From Planctomycetota bacterium (lineage in GTDB: Bacteria; Planctomycetota; Phycisphaerae; Phycisphaerales; SM1A02): 64,000 nucleotides of DNA. The stretch lies in contig VGYQ01000001.1 in assembly GCA_016872915.1 (NCBI GenBank), forward strand, positions 1 to 64,000. Direction: 5' to 3'. How positions within the stretch are numbered: position 1 is the first letter of the stretch; each line of letters starts with the position of its first letter. Under the pieces are notes generated by a model. It had not been told where the DNA came from. It searched no databases and was given only the letters and a program-made list of their open reading frames with translations. Positions 1 through 7,225 of this stretch are shown here, piece after piece. A program made the position numbers and the translations under genes.

Positions 1-168
1 TTGCATCACGAAGATGGCGGTACGCAAGACAAGTTCCGACCCTATGCGTTTCCGACAGGATCCTGGCTCAGCACGTTTGCAGCACGGACATGAGACGGTT
101 CGCAGATGGTTGGTGGCAGTCGACTGCTGCCGCAGACACGCCGGAGTGGATACGCTTTCGCCTGCATT
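1..168. other. left edge, no confident gene
   Basis: All three forward frames stay open from the edge for 30 to 60 codons, so a C-terminal fragment of an upstream gene is possible (for example the frame ending in a TGA at 91-93). None of the short translations resembles a family I know, so I make no gene call. The stretch directly before tRNA-Val should hold that gene's promoter, but I see no clear -35/-10 pair. Confidence 0.3.
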
Positions 169-242
169 GGGCGCTTAGCTCAGCTGGCTAGAGCACTGCC
201 CTTACATGGCAGGGGTCACAGGTTCGAATCCTGTAGCGCCCA
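169..242 (+). tRNA. tRNA-Val (anticodon TAC)
   Basis: A full cloverleaf can be drawn. The acceptor stem GGGCGCT (169-175) pairs with AGCGCCC (235-241), the D stem GCTC/GAGC is at 178-181 and 191-194, the anticodon stem CTGCC/GGCAG is at 196-200 and 208-212 with loop CTTACAT, and the T stem ACAGG/CCTGT encloses TTCGAAT. The anticodon at 203-205 is TAC, which reads GUA and related valine codons. The discriminator base is A242 and no CCA is encoded, so the CCA end must be added after transcription. Confidence 0.96.
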
Positions 243-257
243 CTGATTGATTCGGCA

Positions 258-295
258 CGTGGTTGCGCCGGTTCGCAAGAACTCGCGCAACCACG
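258..295 (+). terminator. long hairpin 15 bases after tRNA-Val
   Basis: CGTGGTTGCGC (258-268) pairs perfectly with GCGCAACCACG (285-295). Inside the loop, GTTC and GAAC pair around a GCAA tetraloop, which extends the stem after one mismatch. It is followed only by a short TTT (301-303), so it is at best a weak intrinsic terminator or a processing or stability element for the tRNA transcript. The structure is clear, the role is inferred. Confidence 0.45.
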
Positions 296-497
296 CTGCG
301 TTTCAGGGTTGAGCACCGAAGACTTCATTTCCTTGCAATCGTGTGCCGCTCCGTGCTGCACCCGAGTTTGCACCATGACTGCGCCCGTGTCGGCACCGTT
401 GGGCTGTGACGGGAATCTATCTTCGCCGTTTCTGTTTCCGCGAGCGGCTCTGAAGGTGCAACTGCCAACAACGCCGATCGGCCGACACCACCCGTCT

Positions 498-1631
498 TCA
501 GCTTGGCACGCTCGCCTCATCGAGGATCGTGACGATCCACGCAATGAAAAGCAGGATGTGCACCATCCCCTGCAGAATGCTGACGCGACCGCGTGCAAGG
601 CTGAGCGCTGTCACCAGGCAGGTGCACGCGAGCAGCACGATGAACGGGGGTTCGAGGCCCAGTTGGGGCGTGACGCCTGTCACGAACCGAATGCCGATGA
701 CGGTCGGCACCGTCAGGCCAATCGTTGCGAGCGCACTGCCCAGCAGGATGTTGATCGAACGCTGCATGTCTTGGCGACGTGCGGCACTGATCGCAGCCAG
801 ACCTTCAGGCGCAAGGACGAGCAGCGCGATCAAGATGCCGCCCAAAGGAAGGGGCAGATCCCAAGCCTCCAGCAGGTCGCGGGTGCGCCCGCCAAGGCCT
901 TCGGCCATCGCGACGACCGCCACGAGTGCAAGGATCAGAAGCACCAGCGATCGCCTCAGCGACGGGAGCGCATGATGCCCTCGTTTGGCCTGACGCTCAG
1001 GAAAGCCGTGGTGTGCGAAGAAGGTCCGGTGACGCGTCGACTGCATCAAGAGGAAGACGCCGTACAGCACCAAGCTGCTCATCCCCACGAACAGTTCCAT
1101 GGGGTCACTCATCCATCCGCCCGGACTTGATCGCGTGAACCGCGGAAGCACCAGTGTGATGCACGCGAGCGTGATCAGCAGCGGCAGGTATGCATGGCTC
1201 GACTGAGGGTTGAATTCTCGCTCTTTGCCGCCCCACCCGGACATCATCATGCACACCCCGAGCAGCAAGTTCAGGATGAGCATGATCACCGCAAACATGG
1301 TGTCACGGGCAACGTCTGGATCCCCGTCCGCTCCAAGCATGACTGCACAGACCGCTGCCACCTCAATGATGATCGCTGAGATCGTCAGAATGATCGTGCC
1401 GAGCGGCTCGCCCAGGCGCTCTGCTACCCGATCGGCATGGGTCATGGCGCGCAATGCAGCGGCAGCGATAGCGGAGATCAGCCAGGCGGTCCAGAGGAGC
1501 CCCGCATAGCCTCCGACTTGTTCCGAGGGTCCCCAGTGTGCAATTGCTGCAAGCCCTGTGGCGAGGCCGATGATGATCGGCAGTTCGGCGAAAAGGGCCG
1601 AGAGCGACCTTGGATGTTTGCCACCGCGCAT
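498..1631 (-). CDS. chaA: Calcium/proton antiporter, ChaA type
   Basis: This 377-residue, very hydrophobic protein matches the ChaA branch of the Ca2+/cation antiporter family, which exports Ca2+ (and in some bacteria Na+ or K+) across the inner membrane in exchange for protons. About eleven membrane segments are visible. The first alpha repeat holds the conserved GEPLGTIILTISAIIIEV helix near residues 74-91, with the acidic residues thought to bind cation. The second repeat carries APEGLAAI near residue 275. E. coli ChaA is 366 residues, so the length is normal. The gene stands alone on the minus strand, between tRNA-Val and a secreted protein gene. No terminator is obvious below its TGA at 498-500. 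The family call is firm; the physiological cation cannot be told from sequence. Confidence 0.9.
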   Translation of the reverse strand: MRGGKHPRSLSALFAELPIIIGLATGLAAIAHWGPSEQVGGYAGLLWTAWLISAIAAAALRAMTHADRVAERLGEPLGTIILTISAIIIEVAAVCAVMLGADGDPDVARDTMFAVIMLILNLLLGVCMMMSGWGGKEREFNPQSSHAYLPLLITLACITLVLPRFTRSSPGGWMSDPMELFVGMSSLVLYGVFLLMQSTRHRTFFAHHGFPERQAKRGHHALPSLRRSLVLLILALVAVVAMAEGLGGRTRDLLEAWDLPLPLGGILIALLVLAPEGLAAISAARRQDMQRSINILLGSALATIGLTVPTVIGIRFVTGVTPQLGLEPPFIVLLACTCLVTALSLARGRVSILQGMVHILLFIAWIVTILDEASVPS

Positions 1632-1800
1632 CGATCGGAATGTAGCCCAAGGGCCGCTTCACACGCAGCGATTCGCTCGTGCGTCAAAATGTCGTAGGCA
1701 GACGTGCAAGTGGCACTTGCGTCCACTTCTCGCTGCACGCGACTGAACTCCCTTGATGAACGGACAGATCTACAGCGGCTTTTGTGAGGCGTCCTCGCCA

Positions 1801-2490
1801 TCAAATTGTTCGACGCCGCCGGCTTCGTACGAGGCCTCCGGCTGCAAACAGAATCAAGGCGCCGGGAGCTGGCGTCACTGCAAAGCCGGTGATGTCGAAG
1901 GTGCCAATGATGTTCTGACCGGCCAGCACAGTGGGCACCTGAAAACCCAGCTGGATGTTGCCGATGTTCGAGAAGATCGCCGAATAGGTCCCGCCGCCAA
2001 GCGAGATGATGTCGCTGCTCCCCTGCGCCACATTGAAACTCACGAAGGTCCAAGTGTTCGAAGCGATGGGGGCTGCGGATACGAGGGAAGCGCCCGGCGT
2101 GTTGATTGGTGTGGCAAAACGCCCAGTGACGGTGATCGACTGGGAGAGGTCATGTCGGAACCAAAATCCAACATTCGTGACGCCTTCGCTCATCCAGTTC
2201 CCAACATAGGAGCCGTTCGACGACCCGTAGCTTGCGGCGGCGCGAATGACTGTTGGTGGGAATCCTCCGGGAGTGGTGCCGGATAAGTTGAGCTGCCCGC
2301 TCGCGTAGGACTCGCCTACGGGACCACCCGTGGCAAACCAATTCAGCGAAGCAGTGCCATTGAAGTTGCGCCAGTTGGAGGCGCCGGTTGCAAATGTCTC
2401 GGTAAAACCGTTGATGCCAGCGGCGGCTGATTGCGCAAAGAGGGCGAAAGAACAGGCTGCCGAGGCGGTGAGGGCGAAAGGGAACTTCAT
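1801..2490 (-). CDS. secreted protein with PEP-CTERM-like tail
   Basis: A 229-residue protein of unknown function. It begins with a signal peptide (residues 1 to about 24, ending ASAAAG) and ends with PAPGALILFAAGGLVRSRRR, which is a short proline motif, a membrane helix and an arginine cluster. This tripartite tail is the form that PEP-CTERM sorting signals take in Phycisphaerae and is expected to be cut and anchored by an exosortase, although no exosortase gene is in the window. The body is rich in G, S, T, N and F and looks like a beta-sandwich, with the composition of a choice-of-anchor domain. The ATG at 2488-2490 is preceded by GAGG about nine bases upstream. Neighbours on both sides are unrelated membrane proteins. 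Confidence 0.72.
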   Translation of the reverse strand: MKFPFALTASAACSFALFAQSAAAGINGFTETFATGASNWRNFNGTASLNWFATGGPVGESYASGQLNLSGTTPGGFPPTVIRAAASYGSSNGSYVGNWMSEGVTNVGFWFRHDLSQSITVTGRFATPINTPGASLVSAAPIASNTWTFVSFNVAQGSSDIISLGGGTYSAIFSNIGNIQLGFQVPTVLAGQNIIGTFDITGFAVTPAPGALILFAAGGLVRSRRRRTI

Positions 2491-2639
2491 CGTAAAAACC
2501 TCAAAAGGGAGTAAGAGAACAATAGGTTAGGCAGCATGTGGGCACGAATCAAGAACAATTCTGGAGTCAGTGCTTTCCCCCTTCAGACTCAGCTGAGGTG
2601 CAACTCGGGGAATCGGTGCTGGGTCCGTTCGTGGCGGAA

Positions 2640-3737
2640 TCAGTCGCAGACCCAGCGCATCGAGCGCTCAAGTCCCCAGATGCGACGCACCCCAAACTTA
2701 TGGAAGACGAGCCAGCAAGCCAGCAGGAATACGGTGGCAAGCACACAGGCCGTGGCGACGGGCATTGCATCCTCCCAGAACGTCATCGGATCACCCGCTT
2801 GCGCCAGCCCGTACACCCACAGGGGCCAAATGTGCACAACGTGGTGCAGGGCGTAGATCGTCAGGGAGTACCTGCTGAATGATTCGGCGATGGCGAGCAT
2901 TCCCCGCAGACGAGTTGGCGCAGGCTGAAGGTCAAGGAATCGATGCCCAAGCGCGAGCAGCACGATCGCCATGCCGAGGGTACCAAGCACATACTCCGCA
3001 CTCGGCGGATACTGATCCCATCCGATGAAGTAACGCGACGCGATCACATCTGGCATCATGGGACGAGCCATAACGAGAACAAACGATGCGGTCACCAGGG
3101 ACAGTCCGATGACTCCCAGGTTCCAAGTTTGTCGAAAGCGATCACAGCCCCTCTCCGTGCGTGCGAACAGTCGTGATGCGCACAGGTAGCCGGCGATCGA
3201 GAGTGTGATCCATGGGAAGATCGGGAAGTAGCCAGTGGCAAGAAATCCAGTCAACACGTCAGACAGCGTCCAGTCGTAATCAAAGTGTCCCTGCTCCCAG
3301 AAAGCACCGTAGTCCGCCATGTGCTGCAGAACCGGCGAGAGAAGGCCCGCCATGCAAGCGATCAAGACACAGATCGGCTGTGGGAAGCGGCGCAGGATAT
3401 TGAGAACGAGAAGTGCAGACCCGATGAAGGTGAGTACGTCCCAGTTGAAGACATCCTCTGGCAACCAGACCAACACGTTGAAGACAAAGCCTGCGCCAAA
3501 AATAAAGAGCCCTCGGCGCACCGAGATCTTCGACACCTCCTGTTCGTCCGTTCCCCCGGCCAACTTCGCATCAGACCAGAGGAAGTAACTCGCGCCCGAC
3601 AAAAAGACGAAGAGTGGCGCACCAAAGCCGGCAATGTCCGGTGTGTAGCCGGCAAGATTCTCGCAAAAGTGAACGAACACCATCACGATGATCGCGAGCG
3701 TTCGCAGGACATCGACTGAAGAAAAGCGCGTTGTCAC
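2640..3737 (-). CDS. membrane acyltransferase-like protein (HGSNAT/DUF1624 type)
   Basis: A 365-residue protein with about ten membrane helices. The N-terminus RFSSVDVLRTLAIIVMVFVH matches the opening motif of the DUF1624/heparan-alpha-glucosaminide acetyltransferase-like and YeiB-type membrane families, in which a histidine in the first helix is conserved. Such proteins are thought to move acyl groups onto sugars or cell-surface material, but the substrate here is unknown. The start is a GTG at 3735-3737 that overlaps the upstream TGA as GTGA, so translation is probably coupled to the RMD1-like gene. It is the last gene of a three-gene operon. Acyltransferase_3 is the main alternative family. 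Confidence 0.68.
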   Translation of the reverse strand: MTTRFSSVDVLRTLAIIVMVFVHFCENLAGYTPDIAGFGAPLFVFLSGASYFLWSDAKLAGGTDEQEVSKISVRRGLFIFGAGFVFNVLVWLPEDVFNWDVLTFIGSALLVLNILRRFPQPICVLIACMAGLLSPVLQHMADYGAFWEQGHFDYDWTLSDVLTGFLATGYFPIFPWITLSIAGYLCASRLFARTERGCDRFRQTWNLGVIGLSLVTASFVLVMARPMMPDVIASRYFIGWDQYPPSAEYVLGTLGMAIVLLALGHRFLDLQPAPTRLRGMLAIAESFSRYSLTIYALHHVVHIWPLWVYGLAQAGDPMTFWEDAMPVATACVLATVFLLACWLVFHKFGVRRIWGLERSMRWVCD

Positions 3738-4507
3738 GAAGGGCTCGCCGCGAGGTACTCAAACGCCCACAGGAGCAGCTGTGCGGCGAGCAGCACGATA
3801 ATCACCAATTCGAGTTGATGCCCTGTCCGGGCAAGGAAGAAATCGCTCGCACGCTGACCGCACATTTCGTAAGTGTTTCGAATCACATCCAGTTGTGCGC
3901 CGAGGGCCTCAAATCGTGAAGCCATGCATAGGCGTTCGCGCATGCGTTCTGCCACCTGGCTCGCAAGAGTCGGCGGATGCTCGAGCGGTGACAGCAGATA
4001 GGGCGAGATCCGAGCCAAACGTGACTGAAGGACAACAGCGCGTGTCAGCCGTCCCTGCAGTTCTGTTCGGCGCGCTACGGATCGCTCGTTGAACTCGAAT
4101 GCGAGCGGCGCATCCGATTCGAGGGCAGGCCAAGACTCGGCGACACTGCGCTCGATGGCCTGCAACTCGCGTTCATGTTTGCCCGCTTCCAGAATGACTT
4201 TGCGGAGCGCTTCGAGACGCTCAGCTGGCGCGAGAATGGCACAGCGCCCTGTCGACCAGTAGATGTGGGCGCCTTGGAATGCCGTCCACTGGGCAGCCCG
4301 ACCGGCGGACAAGGGATCTGCATCGACCCACTGCCGAACAGCCGAGGGGAGGTCGCCCTCCGATGTGCCGATGCACACGAGCGACAGAGTGGCTCCATCG
4401 TCGCCGATCGGCACGCCGTCCTCGAGGGTTGCATTCGGAGCGAGATGGCCTGAGAGTGCATGTGACGGTGTTGGACTGCCGTCGGATTTCTGTGGTGGAA
4501 GTGTCAT
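3734..4507 (-). CDS. RMD1/DUF155 family protein with C-terminal anchor
   Basis: About 257 residues. The C-terminal third has the pattern of the RMD1/YagE (DUF155) family: a helical region with LDVIRNTYEMCGQRASDFF followed by a single membrane helix LELVIIVLLAAQLLLWAF at the extreme end. In eukaryotes relatives are mitochondrial inner-membrane proteins needed for organelle translation; the bacterial role is unknown. I chose the ATG at 4505-4507, 16 bases after the upstream stop. A longer reading from 4573 would overlap the amine oxidase gene by 50 bases. The central helices (SVAESWPALESD, LQGRLTRAVVLQSRLARI) suit a coiled-coil domain facing the cytoplasm. The family assignment rests on pattern and C-terminal layout. 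Confidence 0.6.
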   Translation of the reverse strand: MTLPPQKSDGSPTPSHALSGHLAPNATLEDGVPIGDDGATLSLVCIGTSEGDLPSAVRQWVDADPLSAGRAAQWTAFQGAHIYWSTGRCAILAPAERLEALRKVILEAGKHERELQAIERSVAESWPALESDAPLAFEFNERSVARRTELQGRLTRAVVLQSRLARISPYLLSPLEHPPTLASQVAERMRERLCMASRFEALGAQLDVIRNTYEMCGQRASDFFLARTGHQLELVIIVLLAAQLLLWAFEYLAASPS

Positions 4508-4523
4508 GGGAGTCTGTCGAGGG

Positions 4524-5882
4524 TTAGCGATAGGAACCTTGAGCAATCTTGGCTGCGATCCACGCGGCGACATACTCGGCAGAGTCGAGCACGCCGTTCA
4601 GGGTCGAGTCGTAGAGATAGTCGCCAACCACAAACAAGTCTGCATGTTCGATCGGCTCTGGGCAGTGGCGAAGATCCAATGGCATGGGGTGTGTGCCGCC
4701 CGGCATGGCGCTGACGGCGCCGATCCACCGGTGAACACGAGTTTCGATTGGGACGCTGTGGCCATCGTTCAGTGATGCTGGAAGGGCGGCCTGAATCTGG
4801 CGGACAATTTCCTCGTCCGTGGCCTGAGCCATCTCACGCGCCGAATCACCGGCGAGCAGCCATCCGAGAATCCCGTACCTCACCGATGGATCACGCAGCG
4901 ATTCATCGTAAAGGCAGCATCCGCCAAAGCAGTCCAGCATCCAGAATGCACCGTGCACGTGACTCCGCCAGAAAGGCTTCTCGTAGAGGAGCGTCACGCG
5001 CAGGTAATGGGCTGGATGGTTGTGATGTGACTGATGGCTCGCGATTGCATTCGCGAGCCGCGTTCCCGAAAACTCAACCTGCGCCATGGCGCTGTGCGGA
5101 AGAGCTGCGACGACGAGATCGAATTCCCGCTCCGTGCATTGACCGCATTCCTCCAGGTGGATGCGAAGCTTGCCGCTCGGAGATCGGGACACCTGCTTGG
5201 CGCGAGAGTTCAGCCGCACATCGGCATCCAGTCGCGCGGCCAGCGAGGTCATCAGCCGCTCGTTCCCCCCTTCGATGGCGTATAGCCGCATGTACTTCGG
5301 GTCATTCATCAGATAGTTCTGAAGCCCATACTCCACATTGGTCTGTGCAGGTTCTGCTGCGAGATCGCTATGGATGAGATGTTTGACAAACAACCGTGCC
5401 TGCGGATCTGTCATGCTTGCCAGCGTCACATCGAAGCGTCCTTCATCAGGCGTCATGGCAGTTTCCGCACTGCCAGATGAGTAGAACTCGCGTGGTGTCA
5501 TTCGGTCCCGAGCCTGACGATCGAAGGCGTGGAGAGCGTTCGCCGCAGCAGATCCAAGACGATCGCGGACATCATCGAGATTGGCAATGGGGTAACCGTC
5601 CATCAAGACAACCGGACCGCTGAGGGGCCGGAGCGGCAACCCAAGTTCGAGGGCCAAATCCTTGAGTGGGTCTCGCCCAAGTTGTTCGTAGTCATAAAAC
5701 TCAGCGGCGCCCACTTCATAGCGCACTGGGGCTGACGCGAACTGCGCAGTCTGAACCTTTCCGCCAAGGCGATGGGACGCCTCGAAGATCGTCAGACGCA
5801 GTGGCCTGTCGATGATCCGCTGCAGTTCATAGGCTGTGAAGAGACCGCCAGGACCGCCTCCGATGATGGCAACCTCTGGCAT
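4524..5882 (-). CDS. FAD-dependent amine oxidase/protoporphyrinogen oxidase-like flavoprotein
   Basis: A 452-residue flavoprotein. The N-terminal Rossmann motif is VAIIGGGPGGLFTAYEL (residues 4-20), followed by FEASHRLGGKVQT, the FAD ribose- and flavin-contacting region of the amine oxidase superfamily (monoamine oxidase, phytoene desaturase, protoporphyrinogen oxidase). The C-terminal GDYLYDSTLNGVLDSAEYVA is the second conserved FAD motif. No signal peptide or membrane helix is seen, so it should be cytoplasmic. The ATG at 5880-5882 is chosen because it sits four residues before the Rossmann fold; a longer reading to 5951 adds an unlikely cysteine-rich leader. It is first in the operon with the RMD1-like and acyltransferase-like genes. 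The substrate is not predictable. Confidence 0.8.
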   Translation of the reverse strand: MPEVAIIGGGPGGLFTAYELQRIIDRPLRLTIFEASHRLGGKVQTAQFASAPVRYEVGAAEFYDYEQLGRDPLKDLALELGLPLRPLSGPVVLMDGYPIANLDDVRDRLGSAAANALHAFDRQARDRMTPREFYSSGSAETAMTPDEGRFDVTLASMTDPQARLFVKHLIHSDLAAEPAQTNVEYGLQNYLMNDPKYMRLYAIEGGNERLMTSLAARLDADVRLNSRAKQVSRSPSGKLRIHLEECGQCTEREFDLVVAALPHSAMAQVEFSGTRLANAIASHQSHHNHPAHYLRVTLLYEKPFWRSHVHGAFWMLDCFGGCCLYDESLRDPSVRYGILGWLLAGDSAREMAQATDEEIVRQIQAALPASLNDGHSVPIETRVHRWIGAVSAMPGGTHPMPLDLRHCPEPIEHADLFVVGDYLYDSTLNGVLDSAEYVAAWIAAKIAQGSYR

Positions 5883-5985
5883 GATGCAAGAGGTTTTCCC
5901 GTTGCAGCCATTTCGGGACACCACAAACCCAGATTGAGCCACCGATAACACGGTGAAACAACAGCGCGGGTTCCCTCACCACGGT

Positions 5986-7071
5986 TTAGTTGTCGTTTGG
6001 GCGCACGACCCGGAAGCCAATCATGCCGTGTGCGAACCCTGTCGGCGCCTCTCCGCGGGCAGAGATTCTGCATGAATCAGCGTTATAGCCGCAGCCACCT
6101 CCACGGATCGGTCGGTATCCACCCGTTGCAGCTCCCATCGGATCGACCAGGGGGCTGTACGAGTAGTAATCCGCTGCGTAGCGGTCGCGCACCCACTCCC
6201 ACACATTTCCTGTCACGTCAAACAGTCCGAAGCCGTTCGCAAGCTTTCCTCCGCCCACCTGCGTTCCGTAGAACGGATCGCCCGGGGCCGTGTTATGCCA
6301 CGCGATGCTTGGCAGTATCGCTGGATCATCGGAGCCTGCAGGCTGCGCTGCACTTCCGTGGTAGGTCGTCGTGGTACCTGCACGCGCCGCATACTCCCAC
6401 TGCGCTTCAGTCGGCAAGGACATACCCGTGCGGGCAAGAAACTCCTGGATGTTGTTCCACGACACCCATTCCACGGGTCGATCCATGGAACCAGGGAAAT
6501 CCGGTGGCTGAAAGTGGCTGGGGTTTTCGTTCATCTGTGCGACCCACTGCGCCTGTGTGACCTCACATCGCCCCATATAGAAACTGCTACTGAGCCTGAC
6601 TGGATGCAGCGGGTATTCGTCGGCGTAGCAGCCGGTGCTCGTCGGACATCCCATCATGAACTCGCCGCCGGGAATCAGCAGCATTTCCATCTGCGTGAGG
6701 TTGTCTCGAATGCGCCATGCGAAACCGCTCTGCGTGATCGCCTCTCGAATCACCGGGTCATAGATCACGGTCGGATCCGGTGCTGCTTCAATCAGCGTCG
6801 CCCAAGGGGGGACTGTTCGGCAGTTTCCCCAACCACCGAGCAGAAGAGTGAGATCGGCTCCGTTGACGCTTCCATCGTCGTTGAGATCGACATGGAACTC
6901 TCCCTGACCATTGCTTGCCCATGCCGAGAGCACCAGACTGAGGTCCGTGCCATTGACGACCATATTGCCGTCGACATCGCCTGGGCAGTGTGCAAAAGCC
7001 GCCGAGCCAAACAGCGCTGTCGCACATGCAACTGCGAAAGAGCAAGAGAGCGGTCGCGCACAAAAGTCCAT
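5986..7071 (-). CDS. secreted dockerin + formylglycine-generating-enzyme-like protein
   Basis: A 361-residue exported protein. A signal peptide (about residues 1-27, ending SAAFA) is followed by two dockerin-like calcium-loop repeats (DVDGNMVVNGTDLSLVLSAW and DLNDDGSVNGADLTLLLGGW, about residues 31-84). The rest, about 110-358, is a FGE-sulfatase/SUMF1 domain: MLLIPGGEFMMG, the YEVTQ-like CEVTQAQW, RPVEWVSWNN, LPTEAQWEYAARAG, GNVWEWVRDRY and the closing IRGGG..SCRISAR..IGFRVV. A cysteine sits in the SCR position used by true formylglycine-generating enzymes, but many secreted members are simple binding or unknown-function modules. The dockerin pair is at the N-terminus, whereas other dockerin-like genes in this window carry it at the C-terminus. 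Confidence 0.82.
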   Translation of the reverse strand: MDFCARPLSCSFAVACATALFGSAAFAHCPGDVDGNMVVNGTDLSLVLSAWASNGQGEFHVDLNDDGSVNGADLTLLLGGWGNCRTVPPWATLIEAAPDPTVIYDPVIREAITQSGFAWRIRDNLTQMEMLLIPGGEFMMGCPTSTGCYADEYPLHPVRLSSSFYMGRCEVTQAQWVAQMNENPSHFQPPDFPGSMDRPVEWVSWNNIQEFLARTGMSLPTEAQWEYAARAGTTTTYHGSAAQPAGSDDPAILPSIAWHNTAPGDPFYGTQVGGGKLANGFGLFDVTGNVWEWVRDRYAADYYSYSPLVDPMGAATGGYRPIRGGGCGYNADSCRISARGEAPTGFAHGMIGFRVVRPNDN

Positions 7072-7150
7072 TCGTGGGAAAGTAGCGCAAGATCAGCCAG
7101 ATGCAACGTGCACCGCTTCCTTTTGACGAATATGCGATAGAGAAGATCGT

Positions 7151-7166
7151 GGAGGGCACTCCCTCC
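7151..7166. repeat. 6-bp inverted repeat between divergent genes
   Basis: GGAGGG, CACT, CCCTCC form a perfect 6-bp hairpin or dyad in the 154-base gap between the divergent genes at 7071 and 7226. It could be an operator or leader hairpin for the FlgI-like gene. It is short enough to be chance. Confidence 0.25.
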
Positions 7167-7225
7167 GCGGTATCGTGTGCGAGAGTGTTCGACCGCCCCA
7201 CGTGTTCACCCCCTCACTGACCGAC

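Noticed and set aside
271..282. GTTC-N4-GAAC as a LexA box
   Set aside because: The half sites are in the reverse order to the Gram-positive GAAC-N4-GTTC box, and the motif is the inner part of a longer RNA-type hairpin.
188..598. 136-residue minus-strand open frame with an RIRTCDP-type sequence
   Set aside because: It runs through the complement of tRNA-Val. Such RTC-type peptides are a classic artefact of translating tRNA antisense strands. The same holds for frames over tRNA-Arg (26556-27731) and tRNA-Leu (54105-54335).
2588..2597. CTCAGCTGAG palindrome as operator
   Set aside because: A 10-base palindrome is short, lies far from a clear promoter, and can easily arise by chance.
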